Assembly (NCBI RefSeq): GCF_000717185.1
Contig: NZ_JNYE01000029.1
Location: 1-64,000, forward strand
Reading direction: 5' to 3'
Source: Kitasatospora phosalacinea
GTDB taxonomy: Bacteria; Actinomycetota; Actinomycetes; Streptomycetales; Streptomycetaceae
DNA length: 64,000 nucleotides
The notes under the pieces were generated by a model. It made no database searches. It was not told the DNA's origin and saw nothing but the letters and a program-made list of their open reading frames with translations. The position numbers and the translations under genes are program-made. Of the stretch, positions 53,349-62,781 are shown in pieces. Within the stretch, counting starts at the first letter, position 1. Each line of letters begins with the position of its first letter.

Positions 53349-53573
53349 TTGAAGTCCAACGTTCACCCGGAGTACGTGCTCACCAAGGTGACCTGCACCT
53401 GTGGCAACGAGTTCACCACCCGCTCCACCGAGACCAGCGGCGAGATCCGCGCCGAGGTCTGCTCGAACTGCCACCCGTTCTACACCGGCAAGCAGAAGAT
53501 CCTCGACACCGGTGGCCGCGTGGCCCGCTTCGAGGCCCGCTTCGGCAAGAAGCTCTCCGGCGGCAAGGCCTAG
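53349..53573 (+). CDS. rpmE: 50S ribosomal protein L31, zinc-binding form
   Basis: A 74-residue ribosomal protein with all four zinc ligands: Cys16, Cys18, Cys38 and Cys41 (TCTCGNE and VCSNCHP). This is the C+ form used when zinc is plentiful; zinc-starved Streptomyces switch to a C- paralogue under Zur. The start is TTG 53349, supported by TAGGAG eight bases upstream. It is followed by prfA 120 bases later. Confidence 0.98.
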   Translation: MKSNVHPEYVLTKVTCTCGNEFTTRSTETSGEIRAEVCSNCHPFYTGKQKILDTGGRVARFEARFGKKLSGGKA

Positions 53574-53693
53574 CGCTTCCACGGCGCCGGTCTCGGACGT
53601 CCCCGTGCTCGTCACGGTGGCGTCCGGGCCGGCGCCGTTCGCGTCTCCCCCCTCCAGCACCCCGCGGCACACTCACGGAAGTAGGACAGACCG

Positions 53694-54770
53694 ATGTTCG
53701 AGGCAGTCGAAGAGCTCCTCGTCGAGCACGCCGACCTCGAGAAGAGGCTGGCCGACCCGTCGGTGCACGCCGACCAGGCGAACGCCCGCAAGCTGGCCAA
53801 GCGCTACGCCGAGCTGACCCCGATCACCCGGACGTACCTGGCCTGGAGGCAGACCGGCGAGGACATCGCCGCCGCGCGCGAACTCGCCGCCGAGGACCCG
53901 GACTTCATCGCCGAGGCGAAGGCGTCCGAGGCCCGCCGGGAGGAGCTGACCGAGGAGCTGCGGCTGCTGCTGGTGCCGCGCGACCCCAACGACGACAAGG
54001 ACGTCATCCTGGAGGTCAAGGCGGGCGAGGGCGGCGAGGAGTCCGCGCTGTTCGCCGGCGACCTGCTGCGGATGTACCTGCGCTACGCCGAGCGGCTGGG
54101 CTGGAAGACCGAGATCATCGACGCCAACGAGTCCGACCTCGGCGGCTACAAGGACGTCTCGGTCGCGGTCAAGACGCGCGGCAGCACCGAGCCCGGGCAG
54201 GGCGTCTGGGCCCGGCTGAAGTACGAGGGCGGCGTGCACCGGGTGCAGCGGGTGCCCGCGACCGAGTCGCAGGGCCGCATCCACACCTCCGCCGCGGGCG
54301 TGCTGGTCACCCCGGAGGCCGAGGAGGTCGAGGTGGAGGTCCACGCCAACGACCTGCGGATCGACGTCTACCGCTCCTCCGGCCCCGGCGGGCAGTCGGT
54401 GAACACCACCGACTCCGCGGTCCGGATCACCCACCTGCCGACCGGTATCGTGGCGTCCTGCCAGAACGAGAAGAGCCAGCTGCAGAACAAGGAGCAGGCG
54501 ATGCGCATCCTGCGTTCGCGGCTGCTGGCCGCCGCGCAGGAGGAGGCCGAGCGGGAGGCGTCCGACGCCCGCCGCAGCCAGGTCCGCACCGTGGACCGCT
54601 CCGAGCGGATCCGGACGTACAACTTCCCGGAGAACCGCATCTCCGACCACCGCACCGGCTTCAAGTCGTACAACCTGGACCAGGTGCTGGACGGGGAGCT
54701 CAACGCCGTCATCCAGTCCTGCGTGGACGCCGACGCCGCGGCCAAGCTGGCCGCCGCGCAGGAGAACTGA
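53694..54770 (+). CDS. prfA: Peptide chain release factor 1
   Basis: A 358-residue class I release factor. The codon-recognition region ([20 protein letters not shown], with its P-A-T tripeptide typical of RF1, reading UAA/UAG) and the GGQ hydrolysis motif at 232-234 in [15 protein letters not shown] are present. Its Gln is the likely target of the methyltransferase PrmC encoded 18 bases downstream, so the two are a functional pair and probably one operon. Confidence 0.98.
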   Translation: MFEAVEELLVEHADLEKRLADPSVHADQANARKLAKRYAELTPITRTYLAWRQTGEDIAAARELAAEDPDFIAEAKASEARREELTEELRLLLVPRDPNDDKDVILEVKAGEGGEESALFAGDLLRMYLRYAERLGWKTEIIDANESDLGGYKDVSVAVKTRGSTEPGQGVWARLKYEGGVHRVQRVPATESQGRIHTSAAGVLVTPEAEEVEVEVHANDLRIDVYRSSGPGGQSVNTTDSAVRITHLPTGIVASCQNEKSQLQNKEQAMRILRSRLLAAAQEEAEREASDARRSQVRTVDRSERIRTYNFPENRISDHRTGFKSYNLDQVLDGELNAVIQSCVDADAAAKLAAAQEN

Positions 54771-54788
54771 GCCTAAGGGGCCCGAGGG

Positions 54789-55655
54789 ATGAACCTGCTG
54801 CTCGCCGAGGTGGCCCAGGCCACCCAGCGCCTGGCCGCGGCCGGCGTGCCCTCGCCGCGCTTCGACGCGGAGGAGCTGGCGGCGCACATCCACGGGGTGA
54901 AGCGCAGCCAGCTGCACACCGTGCCGGACGGCGACTTCGACGCCCGGTACTGGGAGGCGGTCTCCCGCCGCGAGCAGCGCGAGCCGCTGCAGCACATCAC
55001 CGGACGGGCGTTCTTCCGCTACCTCGAACTGGAGGTCGGCCCCGGGGTGTTCGTCCCCCGGCCGGAGACCGAGTCGGTGGTCGAGTGGGCGATAGACGCG
55101 GTCCGCGCGATGGACGTGGCCGAGCCGCTGGTGGTCGACCTGTGCACCGGCTCCGGGGCGATCGCGCTGGCCCTCGCCCAGGAACTGCCCCGCTCCACCG
55201 TGCACGCCTTCGAACTCGACGAGGGCGCCATCGCCTACACCCGCCGCAACGTCGAGGCCAGCCCCGACCGGGCCCGGGTCCACCTGCACCAGGGCGACGC
55301 CACCCAGGCCTTCGCCGACGACCGCGGCTGGGACGGCCGCTTCGACCTGGTGATCAGCAACCCGCCGTACATCCCGCTCACCGAGTGGGAGTACGTCGCC
55401 CCCGAGGCCCGCGACCACGACCCGCAGATGTCGCTGTTCTCCGGCGAGGACGGCCTGGACACCATCCGCGGCATCGAACGCGTCGCGGCCCGGCTGCTGC
55501 GGCCCGGCGGCGCGGTGGTGATCGAGCACGCGGACACCCAGGGCGGGCAGGTCCCGTGGATCTTCCGCGAGGAGGGCGGCTGGACGGACGCCGCCGACCA
55601 CCGGGACCTGAACAACCGGCCGCGCTTCACAACAGCCCGAAGGGTCTCGTTGTGA
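54789..55655 (+). CDS. prmC: Release factor glutamine N5-methyltransferase
   Basis: A 288-residue SAM-dependent enzyme that methylates the GGQ Gln of release factors. SAM loop VVDLCTGSGAIALALAQ, catalytic NPPY at 191-194 and the N-terminal helical domain (LAAAGVPSPRFDAEELAAHI) are clear. ATG 54789 follows GGGGCCCGAGGG. The last nine residues TTARRVSL and the stop lie inside the first unit of a 41-base tandem repeat, so the repeats are copies of this gene's 3' end. Confidence 0.96.
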   Translation: MNLLLAEVAQATQRLAAAGVPSPRFDAEELAAHIHGVKRSQLHTVPDGDFDARYWEAVSRREQREPLQHITGRAFFRYLELEVGPGVFVPRPETESVVEWAIDAVRAMDVAEPLVVDLCTGSGAIALALAQELPRSTVHAFELDEGAIAYTRRNVEASPDRARVHLHQGDATQAFADDRGWDGRFDLVISNPPYIPLTEWEYVAPEARDHDPQMSLFSGEDGLDTIRGIERVAARLLRPGGAVVIEHADTQGGQVPWIFREEGGWTDAADHRDLNNRPRFTTARRVSL

Positions 55656-55757
55656 ACATCGAGCACAGCACGACGGCCCGAAGGGTCTCGTTGTGAACAT
55701 CGAGCACAGCACGACGGCCCGAAGGGTCTCGTTGTGAACACCGAGCACAGCACGACG
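55635..55757 (+). repeat. Three tandem 41-base repeats spanning the prmC stop codon
   Basis: Units begin at 55635, 55676 and 55717 with GCCCGAAGGGTCTCGTTGTG and run 41 bases to 55757. They are almost identical (one substitution, ATC/ACC, in the third). Because 41 is not a multiple of three, each copy is out of frame with the last, but each carries the same TTGTGA. The rest of the prmC-Sua5 gap (55758-55830) is unremarkable. Confidence 0.9.
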
Positions 55758-55830
55758 GCAAGGCGCGTTTCGCCGTAGGGCACTGCCGCGCCGCACGTAC
55801 CACTGACACCACCGGAAGGGGATTGCTCCG

Positions 55831-56478
55831 ATGAGCCGCCGATACGACTGCTCCGACGCCCAGGACCGCGCGAGCGGGCTGCGTGAGGCCGCCACGGCGA
55901 TCCGCCGCGGGGAGCTGGTGGTGGTGCCGACCGACACCGTGTACGGCCTCGCCGCGGACGCCTTCTCGCCGGAGGCGGTCGGCGCGCTGCTCGCCGCCAA
56001 GGGCCGGGGCCGGAACATGCCCTCGCCGGTGCTGGTCGGGTCGCCGACCACGCTGCACGGGCTGGTCACCGACTTCTCCGAGCAGGCCTGGGAGCTGGTG
56101 GACGCGTTCTGGCCGGGCGGCCTGACCCTGGTGGCGCGCCACCAGCCGTCGCTGCGCTGGGACCTGGGCGAGACCCGGGGCACCGTCGCGGTCCGGATGC
56201 CGCTGCACCCGGTCGTCCTGGAGCTGCTGAACGCCACCGGCCCGCTCGCGGTCTCCTCCGGCAACAAGACCGGCGGCCCGTCCCCGTCCACCTGCGACGA
56301 GGCCCAGTCGCAGCTCGGCGACGCGGTGTCGATCTACCTGGACGGCGGCACGGCCGACTACGGCACGCCCTCCACCATCGTCGACGTCACCGGCAAGGTG
56401 CCGGTGGTGCTGCGGGCGGGCGCGATCGGCGTCGAGCAGCTGAGGGAGGTCGTTCCGGACGTGGAGGCCGGCAGTTGA
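55831..56478 (+). CDS. L-threonylcarbamoyladenylate synthase (Sua5/YciO/YrdC family)
   Basis: A 215-residue enzyme of the YrdC-like fold, which makes threonylcarbamoyl-AMP for the t6A37 modification of ANN-decoding tRNAs. Motifs are the N-terminal VVPTDTVYGLAADAF, AAKGRGRNMPSPVLV, PGGLTLVARH, VAVRMPLHPVVL and SSGNKTGGPSPSTCDEA. It lacks the extra Sua5 C-terminal domain, so it is of the TsaC size. ATG 55831 has GGAAGGGG upstream. The stop overlaps the TTG start of the phosphatase gene (TTGA), which implies translational coupling. Confidence 0.94.
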   Translation: MSRRYDCSDAQDRASGLREAATAIRRGELVVVPTDTVYGLAADAFSPEAVGALLAAKGRGRNMPSPVLVGSPTTLHGLVTDFSEQAWELVDAFWPGGLTLVARHQPSLRWDLGETRGTVAVRMPLHPVVLELLNATGPLAVSSGNKTGGPSPSTCDEAQSQLGDAVSIYLDGGTADYGTPSTIVDVTGKVPVVLRAGAIGVEQLREVVPDVEAGS

Positions 56479-57149
56479 CCGCCGCCGCCCCGTCGTACGG
56501 AGCGGGGAGCGCCCTGGCACCCTTCACGGAGCCGGGGCCGCTCCCGCTGGACACCTTCCGGATCCTGTTCGTCTGCACCGGCAACATCTGCCGCTCCCCG
56601 ATCGCCGAACGCCTGGCCCGGCTGGAGATCGACTCCCGGCTGGGCCTGCGCACCGGCCGCCGGATCGTGGTGGAGAGCGCCGGGACGTGGGGCCACGAGG
56701 GGGCCCCGATGGAGGCGCACGCGGCGACGGTGCTCGGCGAGTATGGCGCGGACAGCGCCGGCTTCGCGGGCCGCGAGCTGCTGGACGAGCACGTGATCGA
56801 CGCCGACCTGGTGCTGACCGCGACCCTGGACCACCGGGCGCAGGTCATCTCGATGGGGCACGCGGCGGGTCTGCGGACCTTCACCATCAAGGAGTTCACC
56901 CGTCTGGTGCAAAGGGTCGACCCGCGGACCCTGCCGGACCCGCGGGACGGCGCGCGACTGACCGAACGCGCCCGCGCACTGGTCCGCTCGGCCGCCGCCC
57001 TGCGGGGCTGGCTGCTGGCCTCCGCGCCCGAGTTCGACGAGCTGAGGGACCCTTACGGGGCCCCGATCGGCATGTTCCGCAACTGCGGCGAGGAGATATT
57101 CGACGCGCTGGACCCGGTGGTGACCGCACTGACGGGTGTGGCCCGCTGA
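56475..57149 (+). CDS. Low-molecular-weight protein tyrosine phosphatase family protein
   Basis: A 224-residue protein. The phosphatase loop C34-x5-R40 (VCTGNICRS) is intact, with the general-acid Asp probably in TLPDPRDG. The ~28-residue N-terminal extension and the C-terminal part (FDELRDPYGAPIGMFRNCGEEI) are longer than in short PTPs. Close relatives act in polysaccharide or cell-wall regulation; here it precedes a wecA-like gene by two genes. The start is TTG 56475, chosen for GGAGG upstream and the overlap with the Sua5-type gene. Confidence 0.92.
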   Translation: MTAAAPSYGAGSALAPFTEPGPLPLDTFRILFVCTGNICRSPIAERLARLEIDSRLGLRTGRRIVVESAGTWGHEGAPMEAHAATVLGEYGADSAGFAGRELLDEHVIDADLVLTATLDHRAQVISMGHAAGLRTFTIKEFTRLVQRVDPRTLPDPRDGARLTERARALVRSAAALRGWLLASAPEFDELRDPYGAPIGMFRNCGEEIFDALDPVVTALTGVAR

Positions 57150-57314
57150 GTTGAGCGCCCTCCACTAAAGTTTCCGTGGGGGATTCGTGAAGACTGCGTG
57201 CGCAGGCCGTGGGGGCAACCGGAAAGGCGCAAGCCCGCGCGCGCGGGCGGGCCGGGCGGCAGGGGCCGACCTACGCTGGGGGAACCTGCCCGCACCGCAG
57301 CCTGGAGCCGCACC

Positions 57315-58577
57315 ATGACGGTCGCCGACGCCCCGCTCACCCACTGGGAGGCCGCCGAGGCCCTGCGCACGGCCGACCCGCTGATCGCCGACCTGCTCAC
57401 CGCCGAGGACGAACGCCGGGCCGGGAGCCTGCAACTGCTCGCCGGGGAGAACCTGGCCACCCCCGCCGTGCTGGCCGCGCTCTCCGGCCCGCTGGTCGAC
57501 AAGTACGCCGAGGGCTATCCCGGCCACCGCCACCACACCGGCTGCGCGCCCGCCGACACCGTGGAGCTGCTGGCGATCGACCGGGCCCGCGAACTCTTCG
57601 CCGCCCCGCACGCCAACGTCCAACCCCGCTCCGGGACTTCGGCGATGCTGGCGGCCTACGCGGCCCTGCTCCGGCCGGACGACGCGGTGCTCGCGATGTC
57701 GCTGGAGCACGGCGGCCACCTCAGCGCCGGCTCCCGCGCCAACTTCTCCGGCCGCTGGTTCCGCTTCCACGGCTACGGGGTGCGCGCCGACGACGGCCGG
57801 ATCGACCTGGAGCAGGTCCGCGCACTGGCCCGCGAGCACCGCCCGAAGGCGATCGTGGCGGGCGGCATCTCCTACCCGCGGCACGTCGACTGGGCCGCCT
57901 TCCGGGAGATCGCCGACGAGGTCGACGCCTACCTGATCGCCGCCGCCGGGCAGACCGCGGGCCTGGTCGCCGCCGGTGCCGCCCCCTCCCCGGTGCCGTA
58001 CGCGGACGTCACCGTGGCCACCACCCACAAGCTGCTGCGCGGCCCGCGCGGCGGCCTGCTGCTGTGCACCGCCGCCCTGGCCGACCGGATCGACCGGGCG
58101 GTGTTCCCGTTCAGCCAGGGCGGGGCGGCGATGCACGAGGTGGCCGCCAAGGCGGTGGCACTGGCCCAGGCCGCCACCCCCGCGTACACCGGCTACGTCC
58201 GCCGGGCGGTCTCCGGGGCCCGGGCGCTGGCCGCCGGACTGGCCGCGGCCGGGGCGGCGCCGCTCACCGGCGGCACCGACACCCACCTGGTGACCGCCTC
58301 GGTCGCCCCGCTCGGCCTGACCGGCGTGGAGGCCGAGCGCCGGTGCGCCGCCGCCGGGCTGATGCTCGGCCGCTGCGCCCTCCCGTACGACCCGGCGCCG
58401 CCCACCGAGACCTCCGGGATCCGGCTGGGCACCGGGGCCTGCGCGGCCCAGGGGATGGGGGAGGCGGAACTCGCCGAGGTCGGCGCCCTGCTGGGGCGGG
58501 TGCTGGGCGGGGCGCCGGTGGAGCCGGTGCGGGAGCGGGTGCGCGAGCTGGCCCGGGCGTTCGCCGGGCGGGGCTGA
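57315..58577 (+). CDS. Serine hydroxymethyltransferase-like protein with altered PLP pocket
   Basis: A 420-residue PLP fold-type I protein of the SHMT family: LLAGENLATPAVLAAL, DKYAEGYPGHRHHTGC, SLEHGGHLSAGSRANFSG, and the PLP Lys239 in ATTHKLLRGPRGG. However, the canonical V-D-M-A-H segment, whose Asp holds the PLP ring nitrogen and whose His stacks on PLP, is here A-A-A-G-Q (Ala210 and Gln213 at those positions). Loss of that Asp is unusual and suggests a changed reaction or loss of activity. ATG 57315 follows TGGAG. A true glyA presumably lies elsewhere. The gene sits between the phosphatase and the wecA-like gene, as in other Streptomyces. Confidence 0.88.
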   Translation: MTVADAPLTHWEAAEALRTADPLIADLLTAEDERRAGSLQLLAGENLATPAVLAALSGPLVDKYAEGYPGHRHHTGCAPADTVELLAIDRARELFAAPHANVQPRSGTSAMLAAYAALLRPDDAVLAMSLEHGGHLSAGSRANFSGRWFRFHGYGVRADDGRIDLEQVRALAREHRPKAIVAGGISYPRHVDWAAFREIADEVDAYLIAAAGQTAGLVAAGAAPSPVPYADVTVATTHKLLRGPRGGLLLCTAALADRIDRAVFPFSQGGAAMHEVAAKAVALAQAATPAYTGYVRRAVSGARALAAGLAAAGAAPLTGGTDTHLVTASVAPLGLTGVEAERRCAAAGLMLGRCALPYDPAPPTETSGIRLGTGACAAQGMGEAELAEVGALLGRVLGGAPVEPVRERVRELARAFAGRG

Positions 58578-58740
58578 GGGGGCGGCCGCCCGCCCCGGTG
58601 GCCGTTCGGGAGAACCGCGATGCGGGGGCACGGCGTCGGAGTCAATAAGGTGTGCTCCGTGGCGACGCACCTCGAACCCCGAACCAGCGCGGGAGTACCC
58701 TGCGTACTCGTCCGTCCGAGCGCGATCCTGGAGGCCAGTG

Positions 58741-60072
58741 GTGCGTGACTACCTGCTGGTCATGTTCGTCTCCGCGGCGGTGACCTACCTGCTGGTCAGC
58801 CCCGTGCGGAAGTTCGCGATCGCGGCCGGGGCGATGCCCGCCGTCCGCGCGCGCGACGTGCACCGCGAGCCCACCCCGCGGCTCGGCGGCATCGCGATGT
58901 TCGGCGGTCTGCTGGCCGGCCTGCTCGCCGCGTCCCAACTCTCGGGCACGGGGCGGATGTTCGTGCAGAGCGCGGACATCAAGGCGCTGCTCTCCGGGGC
59001 CGGGATCATGTTCGTGCTGGGCGTCCTGGACGACAAGTGGGGCGTGGACGCGCTGGTGAAGCTCGGCGGCCAGATGATCGCCGCGGGCGTCATGGTCTGG
59101 CAGGGCGTCACGGTGATCTCCATCCCGGTGCCCGGCTACGGCCCGGTCTACACGACGCCCACCCAGGGCATGATCGTCTCGGTCGTGCTGGTGGTCGTCA
59201 TGGTCAACGCGGTGAACTTCATCGACGGCCTGGACGGCCTGGCCGCGGGCATGGTCTGCATCGCCGCGATGGCCTTCTTCCTCTACTCGTACCGCCTCTG
59301 GCTCGGCTACGGGATCAACGACGCCGCGCCCGCCGCGCTGTTCACCGCCGTGCTGATCGGCATGTGCCTGGGCTTCCTGCCGCACAACCTGCACCCGGCC
59401 CGGATCTTCATGGGCGACTCCGGCTCGATGATGCTCGGCCTGATGCTGGCCGTCGCCGCGATCTCCATCACCGGCCGCGTCGACCCCGACCTGGTCTCCG
59501 CGCAGACCGGTTCGCAGACCACCGCGGTGCACGCCCTGGTGCCGATCTACATCCCGCTGCTCCTGCCGCTGACGGTGATCGCGCTGCCGCTGGCCGACCT
59601 GCTGCTGGCCGTGGTGCGCCGCACCTGGGCGGGCAAGTCGCCGTTCGCCGCGGACAAGCAGCACCTGCACCACCGGCTGCTGGAGGTCGGGCACTCGCAC
59701 AGCCGGGCCGTGCTGATCATGTACTTCTGGGCCGCGCTGATCGCCTTCGGCACCGTCGCGGTGTCGGTCACCAACACCGGCCGCACGGTGATCCTGGCGA
59801 TGGCGGGCCTGTGCCTGGTCGGCCTCGCGGTGCTGCTGATGCCGCGCTTCAAGCCGCGCGCGCCCAAGGCCGTGCAGTCCTTCGTCCCGCCCCGCTACCG
59901 GGACGGCGAGGAGTCGGACGCGGCGGCCGGGGAGGACGACGCCGCGGGCGGCGTCGAGGACGGGGCGGAGGTGCCCGCGATGGCCGAGCTGTCGGCCGAG
60001 GACAAGGCCCTGCTGGGGCGGCTGGGCAGCGGCGCGACGGCGGTCGGGCCGCGGGGCGAGCGGCGCCCCTGA
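58741..60072 (+). CDS. WecA/TagO-like undecaprenyl-phosphate GlcNAc-1-phosphate transferase
   Basis: A 443-residue polytopic membrane enzyme of the MraY/WecA superfamily, which starts lipid-linked polysaccharide synthesis by moving a sugar phosphate onto undecaprenyl phosphate. About ten helices, with catalytic motifs GVLDDKWG, the NFIDGLDGLAAG segment, RIFMGDSGSMMLG and the HLHHRL cytoplasmic loop. The 80-residue C-terminal tail is acidic and disordered. GTG 58741 is six bases after GGAGG; GTG 58738 is equally in frame. Together with the LCP ligase near 52 kb it can be part of a wall-glycopolymer pathway. Confidence 0.92.
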   Translation: MRDYLLVMFVSAAVTYLLVSPVRKFAIAAGAMPAVRARDVHREPTPRLGGIAMFGGLLAGLLAASQLSGTGRMFVQSADIKALLSGAGIMFVLGVLDDKWGVDALVKLGGQMIAAGVMVWQGVTVISIPVPGYGPVYTTPTQGMIVSVVLVVVMVNAVNFIDGLDGLAAGMVCIAAMAFFLYSYRLWLGYGINDAAPAALFTAVLIGMCLGFLPHNLHPARIFMGDSGSMMLGLMLAVAAISITGRVDPDLVSAQTGSQTTAVHALVPIYIPLLLPLTVIALPLADLLLAVVRRTWAGKSPFAADKQHLHHRLLEVGHSHSRAVLIMYFWAALIAFGTVAVSVTNTGRTVILAMAGLCLVGLAVLLMPRFKPRAPKAVQSFVPPRYRDGEESDAAAGEDDAAGGVEDGAEVPAMAELSAEDKALLGRLGSGATAVGPRGERRP

Positions 60073-60154
60073 CGGGGGGTCAACTCCGGCTGGGCCGTTC
60101 GGCGGCACCCGTTCGGCGGCACCCGTGGGCCTTCCGTGTGACAGGTACCACACG

Positions 60155-60183
60155 TTCATGGTAAAGCTCTCATCAAATAGTTT
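60155..60183 (+). promoter_or_regulatory. Putative promoter of the atp operon
   Basis: TTCATG (60155-60160), 17 bases, TAGTTT (60178-60183) in an A+T-rich patch unusual for the window. The predicted start is about 170 bases before atpI. Confidence 0.4.
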
Positions 60184-60358
60184 GTGATACCGTTCACGAG
60201 TACCGAGAACACGCCGAAAGACCTGACAGGTGGAGGACTTCCGTCCCCGGTCGGTCTCCCTCGACGGGTCCGCCGTTCCAGCGGCTGCCCGCGGCGAGGT
60301 CCTCGCACCCCCGTGTGTCTCTGCCCCCCGTTTCCGACATGCCGCCGGAGTTGCCGAC

Positions 60359-60781
60359 ATGCCGTCCCACGACGCCCGGATCCTCCGTGGCGCCGCAATC
60401 CCCACTGCGGTCGCCGGAGTGGTCGCCATGGCGGCCTCCTTCGTCGCCGCCGGAGGGAAGGGCCTGCTCGGCGCCCTGCTCGCGACCGTGGTCGTGATCG
60501 CCTTCTTCGGGGCCGGTCAGATCGCGCTCGTCCGGCTGGGCCGGAACAACCCGCAGATGCTGATGCCGATCGCGATGCTGGTCTACACCACTCAGATCCT
60601 GGTGGTCGGCATCCTGCTCGCGGTGGCGAAACGACTCACCTTCTTCGACCACAAGGTCTTCGGCCTCTCCCTGCTCGGCCTGGTGATCATCTGGATGTGC
60701 TTCCAGGTGCGGGGCTGGCTCAAGGCCAAGACCTTCTACGTGGAACCCGACGGCAAGCCGAAATCAGGGCGTCAACCGTGA
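60359..60781 (+). CDS. atpI: ATP synthase protein I (AtpI-like)
   Basis: A 140-residue membrane protein with four predicted helices (about 12-30, 37-55, 71-90, 98-116). It stands at the head of the atp genes, the usual place of atpI, which helps assembly of the c-ring. Sequence conservation of this family is low, so position carries most of the weight. ATG 60359 follows GGAG; an in-frame earlier ATG would add a charged, low-complexity stretch. The C-terminus is polar. Confidence 0.85.
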   Translation: MPSHDARILRGAAIPTAVAGVVAMAASFVAAGGKGLLGALLATVVVIAFFGAGQIALVRLGRNNPQMLMPIAMLVYTTQILVVGILLAVAKRLTFFDHKVFGLSLLGLVIIWMCFQVRGWLKAKTFYVEPDGKPKSGRQP

Positions 60782-60790
60782 GCGGGGCAT

Positions 60791-60820
60791 ACCGTCCCCC
60801 TCGCGAGGGGGGCGGTGTTT
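60791..60820 (+). terminator. Hairpin between atpI and atpB
   Basis: ACCGTCCCCCT and AGGGGGGCGGT pair around CGCG (60791-60816) and are followed by GTTT. It could end or attenuate the atpI message. Confidence 0.5.
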
Positions 60821-60846
60821 ATGCCCTCCTGACGGACTGCTATCGT
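60818..60846 (+). promoter_or_regulatory. Possible internal promoter upstream of atpB
   Basis: TTTATG (60818-60823), 17 bases, TATCGT (60841-60846), directly behind the hairpin. The -35 is a weak match. Confidence 0.3.
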
Positions 60847-61063
60847 CCGTCCCAACGGCGGAGTACGGGAAGCGGCCAGGTCCCTCCGATGATCGGACGG
60901 ATCGCCCCCCGGCTCCACGAAGCTTTCGAAGATCCCGCGGTGGGGATATGCGCCGCGCCGGGTCAGCGAGAAATCCAACTAGTTCCAGTGCCGCACCGTG
61001 GCCACCGGCCACGCCGACACACCGAGGTTGCCGTAACCATGCGTCAGAACGAAGGAGTCTGTG

Positions 61064-61873
61064 GTGGGTGCTGACGTCCAGCTCGCCTCCGAGGCCGGTT
61101 GCCACTTCGACTCCGGCTGCGGCTTCCCCGCTCCCGGCCTCGGTGAGTTCGACTTCAAGCCGATCTTCTCGGTCGGCGGCGTCGACTTCACCAAGCCGAT
61201 GCTGCTGTCGATCATCTGCGCGCTGCTGGTGGTCGGGTTCTTCTGGGCCGCCTTCGCCAAGCCGAAGCTGCTCCCCAGCAAGTTCCAGCTGGTCGGTGAG
61301 ATCGGGTACGACTTCGTCAAGCGGAGCATCGTGCTGGAGACCATCGGCAAAAAGGGCGAGAAGTACGTCCCGATGCTGGTCTCGATGTTCTTCTTCGTGT
61401 GGATCATGAACATCATGTCCATCGTCCCGTTCGCCCAGTTCCCGGTGATGTCGCGGATCGCGTACCCCGCCGGACTCGCACTGGTCGTCTGGGTCACGTA
61501 CATGGGCCTGACCTTCAAGAAGCACGGCTTCGTCGGCGGCATGAAGAACCTCTGCTGGCCGTCGGGCATCCCGGGCTGGGTCATGTTCATCCTGGTGCCG
61601 ATCGAGTTCTTCTCGAACATCTTCGTGCGCCCCTTCACCCTCGCGGTCCGAGCCTTCGCCAACATGTTCGCCGGTCACCTGCTGATCGTCGTCTTCTCGG
61701 TGGCCTCGTGGTACCTGCTCAGCCCCACCATCGGCGCCCTGTACGGCTCGGTGTCCTTCGTGGTGGCCGTCGGTCTGACCGCCTTCGAGCTGCTGGTGCA
61801 GTTCCTGCAGGCGTACATCTTCGTGATGCTCGCCAGCAGCTACATCGCCGGTGCCCTGGAAGAGGCGCACTGA
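61064..61873 (+). CDS. atpB: F0F1 ATP synthase subunit a
   Basis: A 269-residue membrane subunit forming the proton half-channels of F0. The essential Arg is Arg196 in TLAVRAFANMFAGH; other family stretches are NIMSIVPFAQFPVMSR and AYIFVMLASSYIAGAL. About six helices. GTG 61064 is six bases after GAAGGAG; GTG 61061 is also in frame but closer. First gene of the tightly spaced atpB-E-F-H-A group. Confidence 0.97.
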   Translation: MGADVQLASEAGCHFDSGCGFPAPGLGEFDFKPIFSVGGVDFTKPMLLSIICALLVVGFFWAAFAKPKLLPSKFQLVGEIGYDFVKRSIVLETIGKKGEKYVPMLVSMFFFVWIMNIMSIVPFAQFPVMSRIAYPAGLALVVWVTYMGLTFKKHGFVGGMKNLCWPSGIPGWVMFILVPIEFFSNIFVRPFTLAVRAFANMFAGHLLIVVFSVASWYLLSPTIGALYGSVSFVVAVGLTAFELLVQFLQAYIFVMLASSYIAGALEEAH

Positions 61874-62185
<312 letters not shown>

Positions 62186-62226
62186 GCCAGGCGCACCGGT
62201 AGTCACTTCCGACGAAAGGTTCTGAT

Positions 62227-62781
62227 ATGGCCCCCGAGGTTTTCCTCGCGGAAGAGAAGATGAACCCTCTTCTCCCCGCGTGGCCCGAGGTCATCATCGG
62301 CCTGCTCTGCTTCTTCATCGTCTTCGGCATCCTCGGCAAGAAGCTCCTCCCCAGCATCGAGAAGGTGCTGGGGGAGCGCCGTGACGCCATCGAAGGCGGC
62401 ATGAAGCGCGCGGACGCCGCTCAGGCCGAGGCCCAGGCCCTGCTTGAGCAGTACCGCGCCGAGCTCGCCGAGGCGCGCCACGAGGCCGCTCGGATCACCG
62501 AGCACGCCCGTGAGCAGGGCGCCGCCCTGATCACCGAGATGCGCGAGGAGGGCCAGCGCCAGCGCGAGGCCATCGTCGCGGCCGGCCACGCCCAGATCGA
62601 GGCCGACAAGAAGCAGGCGACCGCGGTCCTGCGCCAGGACGTCGGCTCGCTGGCCTCCCAGCTGGCCTCCCGCATCGTCGGTGAGTCCCTGGAGGACCAC
62701 GCCCGCCAGAGCGGCGTCATCGACCGCTTCCTGGACGAGCTGGAGTCCAAGGCCGTCGCTGCCCAGGGTGCGTCCAAGTGA
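62227..62781 (+). CDS. atpF: F0F1 ATP synthase subunit b
   Basis: A 184-residue subunit with one N-terminal membrane helix (about 21-40) and a long charged coiled coil that forms the peripheral stalk, e.g. GGMKRADAAQAEAQALLEQY. The length is usual for actinobacteria. ATG 62227 follows GAAAGG. Its stop overlaps the GTG start of atpH (GTGA), so the two stalk subunits are translationally coupled. Confidence 0.97.
   Translation: MAPEVFLAEEKMNPLLPAWPEVIIGLLCFFIVFGILGKKLLPSIEKVLGERRDAIEGGMKRADAAQAEAQALLEQYRAELAEARHEAARITEHAREQGAALITEMREEGQRQREAIVAAGHAQIEADKKQATAVLRQDVGSLASQLASRIVGESLEDHARQSGVIDRFLDELESKAVAAQGASK

Noticed and set aside
55635..55757. CRISPR-like array
   Set aside because: The 41-base units are directly adjacent with no spacers and overlap a gene end.
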